NCBI GenBank assembly: GCA_934692675.1
Contig: CAKUUD010000001.1
Span: 1 to 64,000 of the forward strand
Source of the DNA: an uncultured Eubacteriales bacterium
Lineage (GTDB): Bacteria; Bacillota; Clostridia; Oscillospirales; Acutalibacteraceae
DNA: 64,000 nt
Direction of reading: 5' to 3'
Below are positions 23,306-32,517 of the stretch, piece after piece; position 1 is the stretch's first letter, and each line of letters opens with the position of its first letter. The position numbers and the translations under genes were made by a program. Under the pieces are notes generated by a model. It had not been told where the DNA came from and did no database searches. It saw nothing but the letters and a program-made list of their open reading frames with translations.

Positions 23306-25201
23306 ATGGAAAATAATTCAAATTATAAAATAGATTTCAAAGTACTTAAACGCCTCCTTTCGTATGTTAAGGGTGAGAAATTAAAAGTTTGTGTCGTGGT
23401 GTTTTTTATACTTTTGAGTTCCGCCGTAGCTGCGATATCTTCTATATTTTTGCAGGTGCTGATAGACAAATATATATCGCCGCTTCTTTTGGAATCCAAC
23501 CCAGATTTTTCCGGGCTTTTAAAAGCTGTAATTACAATGGCGTGCATTTATTTTGTGGGTGCTTTTTCCACGCTCATGTATAATAGGGTAGTGGTAAATA
23601 TTTCTCACAGCGTTCTGAAAAAGATTCGTGACGATATGTTTTCGCACATGCAAACGCTACCGATTAAATATTTTGATAGCCACGCTCACGGCGATATTAT
23701 GAGCTATTATACAAATGATACCGATACTCTAAGACATATGATTTCTCATGGGCTACCGCATATTTTTTCGGCGCTTGTTACTATAGTTACTATATTTTTT
23801 TCAATGCTTTATGTAAGTTTTTGGTTCACTGCGCTCGTAGTTCTATTTGTTTTTATAACGCTTAAAATAGCTTCCAAATATATAAAGAAAAGCAGTAAAT
23901 ATTTTGTTAAGCAGCAAGACGCGATAGGGGACGTAAATGGCTACGTCGAAGAGATGATTAATGGTCAAAAAGTAGTTAAAGTGTTTTGTTACGAGAATAA
24001 AGCTTTGGAAAAATTTAAAGTTAAAAATAACGAACTTTATAATACCGCCACTGCGGCTACTACTCACGCGAACGTGCTTTCAACTTTCATGATGCATATA
24101 GGATATGTACTTTATTTTATAATTGCTGTTCTGGGCGGCTGGATGGCTTTGAGTGAGTTCCCTAATTTTTGTCTCACCGGGAGAAATATTTTCACTCTAG
24201 GAATGATAGCTTCATTTTTGCAGCTTTCCATTAATTTTATTAATCCCATAAGCCAAATTTCTGAGCAGTTCAATTCCATAATAACCGCACTCGCAGGAGC
24301 AAAAAGAATTTTCGAATTTATGGATGTTCAAAGTGAATCGGATAAAGGAAAAATAGATCTTGTTTATGTGGAAGAAAAAGGCGGTAAAATAGCGGAAACC
24401 AATAAAAATACCGAAAAATGGGCATGGAAAATACCGACTGATTCCGGCGGAGTAAAATATAAAATTTTAGAAGGAAAAGTTGTTTTTTCAAATGTAAATT
24501 TTGGATATTCCCCCGAAAAAATTGTTCTTCATGATATAAATATAGATGCCCAACCGGGTCAGAAAATTGCATTTGTAGGCGGTACAGGCACCGGGAAAAC
24601 TACAATTACCAATCTTATTAACCGCTTTTACGACATAAATTCCGGGAGCATCACCTATGATGGAATTGATATCAAAGACATCAAAAAATCCGCTCTCAGA
24701 AAGTCTTTAGGAGTAGTTCTTCAAGATGTAAATTTGTTTACCGGAACAATAATGGATAACATTCGTTACGGCCGCCTTGAGGCTACAGATGAGGAGTGCA
24801 TAGCAGCCGCTAAGCTCGTTAGCGCTGACGGTTTTATAGAACTGCTTCCCGAAAAATACAATACTATTATTAGCGGCAATGACAGTAATCTTTCTCAAGG
24901 CCAACGCCAGTTGATTTCTATCGCGCGAGCTGCAGTTGCCGATCCTCCTGTTATGATATTAGACGAAGCTACTTCGTCGGTTGATACTCGCACAGAAGCT
25001 TTGATTCAAATGGGTATGGATGCACTTATGAAGGGAAGAACTGTGTTTGTGATCGCTCATAGGCTTTCGACAATAATGAATTCTGATAAGATTATAGTCC
25101 TTAAAAAAGGAAGAATAATAGAACAAGGCTCACATGAAAATTTGCTTTCTCAAAGAGGCGAATATTATAGCTTATACACTGAGAGCTTAAAGACCGAATA
25201 A
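23306..25201 (+). CDS. Heterodimeric ABC exporter subunit, catalytic half
   Basis: 631 residues: exporter domain, then a nucleotide-binding domain with Walker A GGTGTGKTT (about residue 425), an altered signature LSQGQ (about 529), canonical Walker B MILDEATSSVDT and switch IAHR. Its defects and strengths complement the upstream subunit: the working ATP site pairs this Walker A/B with the partner's VSGGQ, as known for TM287/288-, BmrCD- and TmrAB-type exporters. Start ATG 23306 follows AAAGGAGG; a longer open frame overlapping the first gene was rejected. No MarR-type regulator is adjacent. Confidence 0.93.
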   Translation: MENNSNYKIDFKVLKRLLSYVKGEKLKVCVVVFFILLSSAVAAISSIFLQVLIDKYISPLLLESNPDFSGLLKAVITMACIYFVGAFSTLMYNRVVVNISHSVLKKIRDDMFSHMQTLPIKYFDSHAHGDIMSYYTNDTDTLRHMISHGLPHIFSALVTIVTIFFSMLYVSFWFTALVVLFVFITLKIASKYIKKSSKYFVKQQDAIGDVNGYVEEMINGQKVVKVFCYENKALEKFKVKNNELYNTATAATTHANVLSTFMMHIGYVLYFIIAVLGGWMALSEFPNFCLTGRNIFTLGMIASFLQLSINFINPISQISEQFNSIITALAGAKRIFEFMDVQSESDKGKIDLVYVEEKGGKIAETNKNTEKWAWKIPTDSGGVKYKILEGKVVFSNVNFGYSPEKIVLHDINIDAQPGQKIAFVGGTGTGKTTITNLINRFYDINSGSITYDGIDIKDIKKSALRKSLGVVLQDVNLFTGTIMDNIRYGRLEATDEECIAAAKLVSADGFIELLPEKYNTIISGNDSNLSQGQRQLISIARAAVADPPVMILDEATSSVDTRTEALIQMGMDALMKGRTVFVIAHRLSTIMNSDKIIVLKKGRIIEQGSHENLLSQRGEYYSLYTESLKTE

Positions 25202-25228
25202 TTAAAAATCTTAATTATATAAAAAAGT

Positions 25229-25262
25229 CCGCACCATTATTTCGGTGCGGCTATGTATTTTT
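25229..25262. terminator. Bidirectional terminator after the ABC exporter
   Basis: CCGCACC/GGTGCGG (25229-25235, 25244-25250) with T-rich sequence on both sides, serving the exporter and the convergent small gene. Confidence 0.85.
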
Positions 25263-25649
25263 TTAGTCATTTAATTCGGGACTATCGCTTTTTTTAATTT
25301 CTTCTTCAAAATGTCTCAATTGAGCTCCTACTTTCGAAAGAGCATCTCGATACATTGAATAATTATCCATTTGCTCATGAAGTTCAAAAATTTTATTGGC
25401 TGAATCTGACATAGCTTCTTTTAAATTTTTAAGATTTTCATTTTTGTCTTTGGAATTTGATTTTTTTAATTTCATAAATTCTTCATAATTTTGGTCGAAT
25501 TTTTTTAGATTAGAATACATTTTTTGATAGTCATTCTCGGGCATTGCTTTTGAAATTGTTTCGGGATTATAGTATTCATTTTTGAACGTCTGAGAGTATA
25601 CGCTTAGTTGATTGTTAATTTTTACAATTAATTTTGACATTTCTCCCAC
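25263..25649 (-). CDS. Small helical coiled-coil protein, function unknown
   Basis: About 128 residues, no membrane segment and no signal peptide. Predicted mostly helical with charged repeats (LKKFDQNYEEFMKLKKSNSK, LRHFEEEIKKSDSPELND). Start GTG 25649 is chosen because AGGAG lies 8 nt upstream; the next ATG is poorly spaced. I do not recognise a family. Stands alone, convergent with the ABC exporter. Confidence 0.6.
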   Translation of the reverse strand: MGEMSKLIVKINNQLSVYSQTFKNEYYNPETISKAMPENDYQKMYSNLKKFDQNYEEFMKLKKSNSKDKNENLKNLKEAMSDSANKIFELHEQMDNYSMYRDALSKVGAQLRHFEEEIKKSDSPELND

Positions 25650-25755
25650 AATTATCACTCCTATAGTTTTATTTCACATTTTAAATATATCATACAATAA
25701 ATTTTATGTAATGTCAATATATTTAAGCGAGTTAAATAGAAGTGTTTTGTGTAAT

Positions 25756-26739
<984 letters not shown>

Positions 26740-26758
26740 AAAATTCACCTTATGATTC

Positions 26759-26790
26759 AAAAATACCCAATAACCTAATATTGAGTATTT
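26759..26790 (-). terminator. Terminator of the tRNA-Trp/tRNA-Thr transcript
   Basis: AATACTCAATA/TATTGGGTATT on the minus strand (one T-G pair), 6-nt loop, then TTTTTG, just before the recombinase start. Confidence 0.75.
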
Positions 26791-26810
26791 TTTATTTTTA
26801 TATTCTGTTT

Positions 26811-26886
<76 letters not shown>

Positions 26887-26894
26887 GTGCATAT

Positions 26895-26970
26895 TGGCAG
26901 GGGCAGAAGGACTCGAACCCTCGACACTCGGTTTTGGAGACCGATGCTCTACCAACTGAGCTATACCCCT
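26895..26970 (-). tRNA. tRNA-Trp (anticodon CCA)
   Basis: 76 nt with encoded CCA end. Acceptor AGGGGTA/TGCCCCT-type pairing, anticodon stem TCGGT/ACCGA with loop CTCCAAA, T loop TTCGAGT. First in a two-tRNA transcript with tRNA-Thr. Confidence 0.95.
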
Positions 26971-26998
26971 ATAAACCCATTTGACCTCGACTTTGACC

Positions 26999-27027
26999 AT
27001 TATACTATTTTCAAAAAATAAAGTCAA
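26999..27027 (-). promoter_or_regulatory. Promoter of tRNA-Trp/tRNA-Thr
   Basis: Minus-strand TTGACT (27022-27027), 17-nt spacer, perfect TATAAT (26999-27004). Confidence 0.85.
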
Positions 27028-27071
27028 GAAAAATAATTATTATTTAAAAAATAAGATTATTAACATAAGTA

Positions 27072-27100
27072 TTGACAAAGGCCTCGATAAGAAATAATAT
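27072..27100 (+). promoter_or_regulatory. Promoter of acpP
   Basis: TTGACA (27072-27077), 17-nt spacer, TAATAT (27095-27100). Confidence 0.75.
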
Positions 27101-27157
27101 GTTTGAGTAGGATGTGTTTAAAGTCACATAATAAATTTTTTATCGGAGGATTTTTGT

Positions 27158-27412
27158 ATGTCAGAGGATTTAGATAGTATTTTTGAAAGTGTAAAAGAAA
27201 TTTTAACAGAGCAATTCGGAGATGACAAAACCGAAATTACCATGGATACCGATTTGTTCAACGATTTGGACGCTGATTCATTGGATTTAGCGGATTTGAT
27301 TTCTTCTATAGAAGATGAATTCAAGGTAGAAGCAAGCGATGAAATTATCAGCAGCATAACAACAGTAGGAAATATAGTTGAATATATTGCCCAATTGAAA
27401 CATATTTCTTAA
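27158..27412 (+). CDS. acpP: Acyl carrier protein
   Basis: 84 residues, acidic. The phosphopantetheine serine lies in LDADSLDLADL (the DSL motif), preceded by DTDLFNDLD and followed by a helix rich in acidic residues (SSIEDEFKVEASDEI). Carries acyl chains in fatty acid synthesis. CGGAGG upstream of ATG. No other fatty acid synthesis genes are adjacent; it stands alone with its own promoter before the rplU operon. Confidence 0.93.
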   Translation: MSEDLDSIFESVKEILTEQFGDDKTEITMDTDLFNDLDADSLDLADLISSIEDEFKVEASDEIISSITTVGNIVEYIAQLKHIS

Positions 27413-27428
27413 AAATAATAAAATCAAT

Positions 27429-27457
27429 TTGACGCTTATTAAAATTTGTGATACAAT
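27429..27457 (+). promoter_or_regulatory. Promoter of rplU-prp-rpmA
   Basis: TTGACG (27429-27434), 17-nt spacer, TACAAT (27452-27457). Confidence 0.75.
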
Positions 27458-27462
27458 AGTAT

Positions 27463-27530
27463 AGCCGCTTATTGCAGGCTTTAAAAGCTATTTTAGCTGC
27501 CTGATTCAGTAGCGAGATAATAAAAAGGTA
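27463..27530 (+). promoter_or_regulatory. L21 leader element
   Basis: The leader reads AGCCGCTTATTGCAGGC, followed by a short hairpin (AAAAGCTATTTTAGCTGCCTG). Position and the CCGCTTATTGCAGGC core fit the L21 leader known upstream of rplU in Firmicutes, thought to mediate ribosomal-protein autoregulation. Confidence 0.7.
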
Positions 27531-27545
27531 GGTGCGTAAAAGAAG

Positions 27546-27854
27546 ATGTACGCAATTATTGAAACCGGTGGAAAACAGTATAAAGTTAGTCAAGGCGACG
27601 TAATTTACGTTGAAAAGCTTGACGAAGCAGAAGGAAGTTCTGTTGATTTTAAAGTTATTGCAGGCCAAGATGATAAAGGTTTTTATGTTGGAAACCCTGA
27701 TTTGTCCTCTGCAAAAGTTTCCGGAAAAGTTCTTAAGAACGGCAAAGGAAAGAAAATCACCGTTTTTACTTACAAACCAAAGAAGAGTTGTAAGCGCAAA
27801 ATGGGACATAGACAGTTCTATACAAAAGTAGAAATTGAGTCTATTAAATTTTAA
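27546..27854 (+). CDS. rplU: Large ribosomal subunit protein L21 (bL21)
   Basis: 102 residues. Signatures: MYAIIETGGKQYKVSQGDVI, VEKL, and the C-terminal YKPKKSCKRKMGHRQFYT then KVEIESI. First gene of the conserved L21-Prp-L27 operon, preceded by a leader element. Binds 23S rRNA. Confidence 0.97.
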   Translation: MYAIIETGGKQYKVSQGDVIYVEKLDEAEGSSVDFKVIAGQDDKGFYVGNPDLSSAKVSGKVLKNGKGKKITVFTYKPKKSCKRKMGHRQFYTKVEIESIKF

Positions 27855-27865
27855 GTGAATAAATT

Positions 27866-28192
27866 ATGACTAAAGCCAAATTTTTTGTTACTAAAGAAGG
27901 ATTTATTTTAGGATTTGAAGTTTGCGGCCATTCCGGCTATGCTGATTCCGGAGAAGATATAGTGTGCGCTGCCGTTTCATCCGCGGCGTATTTGGTAGCA
28001 AATACTTTGACGGATATAATGCGAATTAGTGCAGACGTGAAGGTTGACGATAGTTTAGGATATATGAAACTGGTCGTAGATAAAAATAAATTGTCAATGT
28101 GTAGTGATATTTTAAATGGCTTGAAAGCGCATTTATTATTGCTTGAAGAAATTTACTCGAAGAATCTAAAAGTAAGTTATGTGGAGGTGTAA
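27866..28192 (+). CDS. prp: Ribosomal-processing cysteine protease Prp
   Basis: 108 residues. The catalytic His is in VCGHSGYADSGEDIVCAAVS, which also holds the catalytic Cys 13 residues later. This enzyme removes the N-terminal extension of L27 in Firmicutes and related phyla, a cleavage essential for ribosome function in Staphylococcus aureus. Its substrate is encoded 6 bp downstream and carries the expected extension. Between rplU and rpmA, the standard arrangement. Confidence 0.95.
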   Translation: MTKAKFFVTKEGFILGFEVCGHSGYADSGEDIVCAAVSSAAYLVANTLTDIMRISADVKVDDSLGYMKLVVDKNKLSMCSDILNGLKAHLLLLEEIYSKNLKVSYVEV

Positions 28193-28198
28193 GGTAGA

Positions 28199-28480
28199 AT
28201 GCTTAGAATTAATATACAGCTTTTTGCTCATAAAAAAGGTCAAGGTTCCAGTAGTAACGGACGTGATTCAGAATCAAAACGTTTGGGTGTGAAACGTGCC
28301 GACGGACAACAAGTTTTAGCAGGAAATATTCTTGTTAAACAGCGCGGAACTAAAATTCACCCCGGAAACAATGTAGGAAAGGGTTCAGATGATACTTTGT
28401 TTGCTTTGATAAGCGGAAGAGTTAAATTTGAGCGTGTTGGGCGTGATCGCAAACAAGTAAGTATTTACGCAGTAGATTAG
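28199..28480 (+). CDS. rpmA: Large ribosomal subunit protein L27 (bL27), precursor form
   Basis: 93 residues. The N-terminal extension MLRINIQLFA precedes HKKGQGSSSNGRDS; the F-A/H junction is where Prp would cut to expose the tail that reaches the peptidyl transferase centre. The rest matches L27 (KRLGVKRADGQQVLAGNILV, QRGTKIHPGNNVGKG, DDTLFAL). Last gene of the operon, followed by a terminator. Confidence 0.97.
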   Translation: MLRINIQLFAHKKGQGSSSNGRDSESKRLGVKRADGQQVLAGNILVKQRGTKIHPGNNVGKGSDDTLFALISGRVKFERVGRDRKQVSIYAVD

Positions 28481-28510
28481 TTTCTGAATTTATTGCTTTT
28501 ATTTTAAAAA

Positions 28511-28540
28511 AGCGGGTCATGATGATCTGCTTTTTTTATT
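28511..28540 (+). terminator. Terminator after rpmA
   Basis: AGCGGGTC/GATCTGCT stem with two G-T pairs, loop ATGAT, then TTTTTTT. Confidence 0.8.
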
Positions 28541-28591
28541 CGGTATTAAAAATTTTTAATAAAATTCAATAGTGAAAGTCGGTGAAATTAA

Positions 28592-29857
28592 ATGTTTGTA
28601 GATATAGCAAAAATAAGGATAAAAGCCGGTAATGGCGGTGATGGTGCAGTATCTTTTCACAGAGATATCTATACCGCGTACGGCGGCCCTGATGGCGGAA
28701 ATGGTGGCCGTGGAGGCTCTATAGTATTCCAGGCGGATAGTAATTTATCTACGCTTTCAAATTTTAGATATAAAAAGAAATTTTTTGCAGCCAATGGTCA
28801 AAACGGAGCATCCGGTAAAAAATCCGGAAAAAGCGCGGAAGACCTGATTATAAAAGTTCCATATGGTACTTTGGTGAGGGATGCTGAAAATGGAAAAATC
28901 ATCGCGGATATTTCTTCGAACGAGCCTTTTGTCATCCTTAAAGGAGGGCGTGGAGGAGCCGGAAATATGAATTTTGCAGGCCCTGTAAAACAATCTCCAA
29001 GGTTTTCTAAGCCCGGAGAAAAAGGCTTGGAATTGGAAGTTACATTAGAATTAAAACTTCTTGCTGATGTCGGTTTGGTTGGATATCCAAACGTAGGAAA
29101 ATCAACCATAATATCAATTTTAAGCGAAGCAAAACCGCAAATTGCCAACTACCATTTTACAACTTTGTCACCTATTTTAGGTGTTGTAAAATATGATTCC
29201 GAAAATTCTTTCGTAATGGCAGATATTCCCGGATTGATAGAAGGCGCGTGGAAAGGGATCGGCCTTGGGCATAAATTTTTAAGGCATGTTGAACGGTGCA
29301 GGCTTTTGCTGCATGTGGTTGATGTTTCGGGTTCAGAAGGACGAAATCCATGCCAAGATTTTGATATTATAAATAATGAATTGGAAAAATTCAGCAAAGA
29401 GCTTTCCAAACGTCCTATGCTCGTTGTAGCGAACAAATGCGATATAGCTACTGAAGAACAAATTGAAGAGTTTAGAAATTATGTTTCCAAAAAAGGATAT
29501 CAGTTAATTGAAATTTCTGCAGCTCAAAATAAAGGACTTAAAAATATGCTTAATATTGTAGTCCAAAAACTAAGCACATTGCCGCCTGCGGAACTTTTTA
29601 AGCCCGAGGAAAGCTGTGATTCATTAGGTCAGAAAGAAGATAAACTTATAATAAGAAAAATTGATTCTGTATATGAAGCCGAAGCCAAATGGCTTGATAA
29701 ATTGATAGAGTCTGTTAATTTTGAAGATTATGATTCGATGCACTACTTCCAAGATTATATCTTGAAAGCCGGATTGATAGATGCTCTTAAAGAAGCCGGC
29801 GCAATGCCCGGAGATACCATTCGCATAAAAGATATAGAATTTGATTTTTTTGAGTAA
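28592..29857 (+). CDS. obgE: Obg-family GTPase with C-terminal OCT domain
   Basis: 421 residues. A glycine-rich Obg fold occupies residues 1-155 (GNGGDGAVSFHRD, GGPDGGNGGRGGS). The GTPase domain has GYPNVGKST (G1), TTLSPILGVV, DIPGLIEGA (G3) and NKCD (G4). A C-terminal OCT domain of about 85 residues, typical of Gram-positive Obg, ends the protein. Role: late 50S assembly and, in Bacillus, stress and sporulation control. The next gene starts 13 bp after its stop. Confidence 0.96.
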   Translation: MFVDIAKIRIKAGNGGDGAVSFHRDIYTAYGGPDGGNGGRGGSIVFQADSNLSTLSNFRYKKKFFAANGQNGASGKKSGKSAEDLIIKVPYGTLVRDAENGKIIADISSNEPFVILKGGRGGAGNMNFAGPVKQSPRFSKPGEKGLELEVTLELKLLADVGLVGYPNVGKSTIISILSEAKPQIANYHFTTLSPILGVVKYDSENSFVMADIPGLIEGAWKGIGLGHKFLRHVERCRLLLHVVDVSGSEGRNPCQDFDIINNELEKFSKELSKRPMLVVANKCDIATEEQIEEFRNYVSKKGYQLIEISAAQNKGLKNMLNIVVQKLSTLPPAELFKPEESCDSLGQKEDKLIIRKIDSVYEAEAKWLDKLIESVNFEDYDSMHYFQDYILKAGLIDALKEAGAMPGDTIRIKDIEFDFFE

Positions 29858-29870
29858 TTGTGAGCAAACT

Positions 29871-30260
29871 ATGTTAAAAAAAATTGTTAACAAAAATGAA
29901 ATTATGATGATGAGCCCTCATAAACTCGCCTTTTTCGGAGATAGTGTTTATGAAATTATTGTCCGCGAAAAAATAATTTGTAATCATAATGCCGAAATAG
30001 GCGTGCTTAATTCTTTGAAAGTAAAGAGCGTATGCTGTGAATATCAAGCAGAGCTATTCGAAAAAATAAAAAATATGCTAACTGAAGAGGAGCTTGAAAT
30101 CTACAAGCGAGGCCGTAATGCGCACGTTAAAAAGGTTCCCAAAAAATCATCGCCCGTCACTTATCATAAAGCAACGGGTTTGGAAGCATTATTTGGATTT
30201 TTGTACTTGAGTGGGCAAGAAGAACGTCTAAGAGAATTATCAAATGAAATTGATTTATAA
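29871..30260 (+). CDS. mrnC: Mini-ribonuclease III
   Basis: About 129 residues. Single RNase III catalytic domain without a dsRNA-binding domain: PHKLAFFGDSVYEIIVRE holds the catalytic Asp, RGRNAHVKKVPKKSSPVTYH and KATGLEALFGFLYLSG hold the second acidic cluster. In Bacillus it matures 23S rRNA. Start ATG 29871 chosen over upstream frame that overlaps obgE. Usually found beside cysS; here it follows obgE. Confidence 0.92.
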   Translation: MLKKIVNKNEIMMMSPHKLAFFGDSVYEIIVREKIICNHNAEIGVLNSLKVKSVCCEYQAELFEKIKNMLTEEELEIYKRGRNAHVKKVPKKSSPVTYHKATGLEALFGFLYLSGQEERLRELSNEIDL

Positions 30261-30313
30261 TTTGTGCAAATTATAGAATTTTGAAAATTTGATGTCGAAA
30301 ACAGTAGTTTCGG

Positions 30314-30342
30314 TTGAAATTTGCTTAGAAATATGTTAAAAT
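30314..30342 (+). promoter_or_regulatory. Promoter of the two small peptides
   Basis: TTGAAA (30314-30319), 17-nt spacer, TAAAAT (30337-30342). Confidence 0.65.
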
Positions 30343-30389
30343 GTATACGTAATGTTGAACAAATAACTGTAGAAAGGGAGCATATTGTG

Positions 30390-30509
30390 ATGAGTACTTT
30401 TGGGTCATTAGTATTTTTGGGTTTAGCTGTGGGTAAGTTTATGAAGAGTTTTAATGACATGAAATCAGTAGTATCTGATGTAGCAGATTTAGTAAAGAAA
30501 TATATTTAA
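30390..30509 (+). CDS. 39-residue amphipathic peptide
   Basis: Short gene with a good site (AAAGGGAG, 9 nt before ATG; a GTG lies just before the ATG). The peptide starts STFGSLVFLGLAVGKFMKS (hydrophobic, Gly-rich) and ends in an amphipathic helix (VVSDVADLVKKYI). No double-glycine leader. It could be a leaderless bacteriocin-type, toxin or membrane-regulator peptide; no family recognised. Followed 16 bp later by a second small gene. Confidence 0.6.
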   Translation: MSTFGSLVFLGLAVGKFMKSFNDMKSVVSDVADLVKKYI

Positions 30510-30525
30510 TTTAAAGGAGATAGCA

Positions 30526-30717
30526 ATGAATAAAGCAATAAGTAAAGTGTGTGATGATGTACTTAAGACATGTGATTTCTTAGTAAGCGTAGCAGGGTTA
30601 TGTTTCGCTATAGGTGTAGTTGAAAGTTACGTAGTTGGTACTCAACACCTGAGAAATAGTTGGGTCGGAAGAATTACTGATAGGTTTAATGGCGGCAAAA
30701 ACCCTCCAAAACCATAA
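30526..30717 (+). CDS. 63-residue small membrane peptide
   Basis: AAAGGAG 7 nt before ATG. The N-terminal amphipathic part has two Cys (KVCDDVLKTCDFLVS), then a hydrophobic segment (VAGLCFAIGVVESYVVG) and a polar tail ending GGKNPPKP. Cotranscribed with the 39-residue peptide and ended by a hairpin terminator inside the 3' end of the convergent gene. Function unknown; the pair could be a two-component peptide or a peptide and its immunity partner. Confidence 0.6.
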   Translation: MNKAISKVCDDVLKTCDFLVSVAGLCFAIGVVESYVVGTQHLRNSWVGRITDRFNGGKNPPKP

Positions 30718-30723
30718 TATATT

Positions 30724-31821
30724 TTATAAAATAGCAGATATTAATTTATCTGTTATTTTTTTTACTTTTTTATAGTTCATACTTTTTATGTAAATTTCCT
30801 CGATTTTGTCATGAATTTCAAGCGCTTGTTTTAAATTTTTCACGCTTTCGTTTAAAAATTCTTTGGATGCTTTAAAATTGAAATTCAACAAATTTTTATG
30901 ATTTTTTACCAAATCATTCATCAAAAATCTTTTCGAGTGTATTTTTGTAGTGTTTAATGACTTGCAAAAATTCAATCCAGAATGGTAGTTATTTATTATA
31001 AAAGCGACATCCGCTTCAGGAATTGCCATGGCGTCAAAACGGTTTTCGCCGAGCAAACAGGATGGAAATAAAACCGTATCATACCCTTTTGATACTGCGA
31101 TTTTATGAATATTTTTAATAATTTTATTGCCAACTTCTCCTGTGTAATCCTCGATTACATATAAATTTTTAGCGAAGAAATTAAGGCTGTCAGGGAATAA
31201 ATAATACCCTTTTGGAGTAACTGCGCTAATCATTTTTTGGTCAGTTTTTCCAATCCTATTATTAAATTTATTTTTAAGAATTTTTTTGCTTAATCGAGAG
31301 CAAAATTTGTCTAATTTTTGATGGTTTATGGAGCTACCTATAATATCCTGGTTTATAGAAAATATTTCACCAAAAGCTTTTAAATATTTGGCGCTTTTTT
31401 TATGATAATGCGCATTTTGCTTACTTAAATTTATTATTTCATCTTTTTGCTTCATCAATTTTTTCTCATTCCAACACTCACCCAGGTTTATTATAGTGTC
31501 GCTCGCACCGGGATAGGTAGGATCCATCGTGTGAGGAGCTGTACCATCTACTATGCATTTTTTGGCTTCAGGAAAAATAACTGCATCTACTGAATCAGGG
31601 TCAGAAGAGCAGCAAATTATTTCATATTTTATTTTCAACTTTTCATATAATTTTTCTGCAACGCTTTTCATTAATGTTGATTTACCTGTCCCGGGCCCTC
31701 CTTTTAAAATGTAACAAAACCAGCCGTCTCCCGGCTCATATAAATAATTAAAAACGGATTTGAATCCGGTGGTACTATGAGAAGCCAAAAAAAATTTAGG
31801 CGCTGAATCGATTTTTTTCAT
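30724..31821 (-). CDS. P-loop ATPase of the PRK06851 type, function unknown
   Basis: About 365 residues. Walker A GGPGTGKST at residues 41-49 after HSTTGFKSVFNYLYEPGDG. Further conserved-looking stretches are CCSSDPDSVDAVIFPE, DGTAPHTMDPTYPGASDTII and NLGECWN. This arrangement matches a Clostridia/Bacilli family annotated only as an ATPase or nucleotide kinase-like protein. Start ATG 31821 is chosen because AAAGGAG overlaps the longer frame. Activity not established. Convergent with the small-peptide operon. Confidence 0.75.
   Translation of the reverse strand: MKKIDSAPKFFLASHSTTGFKSVFNYLYEPGDGWFCYILKGGPGTGKSTLMKSVAEKLYEKLKIKYEIICCSSDPDSVDAVIFPEAKKCIVDGTAPHTMDPTYPGASDTIINLGECWNEKKLMKQKDEIINLSKQNAHYHKKSAKYLKAFGEIFSINQDIIGSSINHQKLDKFCSRLSKKILKNKFNNRIGKTDQKMISAVTPKGYYLFPDSLNFFAKNLYVIEDYTGEVGNKIIKNIHKIAVSKGYDTVLFPSCLLGENRFDAMAIPEADVAFIINNYHSGLNFCKSLNTTKIHSKRFLMNDLVKNHKNLLNFNFKASKEFLNESVKNLKQALEIHDKIEEIYIKSMNYKKVKKITDKLISAIL
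30730..30770 (+). terminator. Terminator of the small-peptide operon
   Basis: AATAGCAGATA/TATCTGTTATT (30730-30740, 30747-30757) with one G-T pair, then TTTTTTTAC. It lies within the last codons of the convergent P-loop gene, so the two transcripts overlap. Confidence 0.75.
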
Positions 31822-31896
31822 AAATATAATCACTCCTTTTGAAAATATATTATGAATTTTGGAGTGCTATTGTGAAAAAATGCTCCATCAACGTAA

Positions 31897-31926
31897 AAAA
31901 CTGTACTCTATGAGTACAGTTTTATG
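31897..31926. terminator. Terminator after the uracil-DNA glycosylase gene
   Basis: AAAACTGTACTC/GAGTACAGTTTT 12-bp perfect stem with loop TAT and T-rich ends on both strands; on the minus strand it ends the udg transcript. Confidence 0.85.
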
Positions 31927-31928
31927 TA

Positions 31929-32501
31929 TTAGTACGTATGCGTGCATACCTCTTTTATTTTTTCTTTTAAATTTTCAAAATCTTGTACAACCAAAGATTT
32001 TTGATTCGGATTTCTTAGAATAGCCGCCGGGTGAATAGTAGGCATCATCCAAGTATTTTTTTTAAGATAAAAAATTCCGTGCTGTTTAGTTATTTTTATA
32101 GAAGGGTCTATAGTCCTCATAGCAGCAATTCTTCCGACTGCAACTATAATCTTTGGTTTAAGTAAAAATACTTGATTCCTAAGCCAGTTTATACATAATT
32201 CTTGCTCTTCGGGCAAAGGGTCGCGATTTTTCGGCGGTCTGCATTTTACCATATTTCCTATGTAAATATTTTTTTCTCTGCTCAGTCCTACGTCTGCAAG
32301 CATCGAATCCAAAAGTTTTCCTGATCTTCCTACAAATGGTTTTCCTTGGAGATCTTCTTGTTCACCTGGGCCTTCTCCTATAAACATCACTTCTGCGTCC
32401 GTAACGCCCTGTCCGAATACTACATTATGCCTTTCTTTGCATAAATCGCACTTGGTGCATCCCATACATTGAGTTTTTAATTCTTCCCATGAATTATACA
32501 T
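31929..32501 (-). CDS. Family 4 uracil-DNA glycosylase (Fe-S type)
   Basis: 190 residues. Removes uracil from DNA. Fe-S ligands: two cysteines in CMGCTKCDLC, one in MVKCRPPKNRDP, one in ELCINWL. Catalytic motif FIGEGPGEQEDLQGKPFVGR and the C-terminal HPAAILRNP match the family. Just downstream of ychF (16 bp gap), so probably cotranscribed. Confidence 0.92.
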   Translation of the reverse strand: MYNSWEELKTQCMGCTKCDLCKERHNVVFGQGVTDAEVMFIGEGPGEQEDLQGKPFVGRSGKLLDSMLADVGLSREKNIYIGNMVKCRPPKNRDPLPEEQELCINWLRNQVFLLKPKIIVAVGRIAAMRTIDPSIKITKQHGIFYLKKNTWMMPTIHPAAILRNPNQKSLVVQDFENLKEKIKEVCTHTY

Positions 32502-32517
32502 ATTTTTCTCCTTGATT

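Noticed and set aside
21562..25201. ABC pair as exporter of the double-glycine peptides
   Set aside because: Neither subunit has the N-terminal C39 peptidase domain and the genes are 13 kb away from the array.
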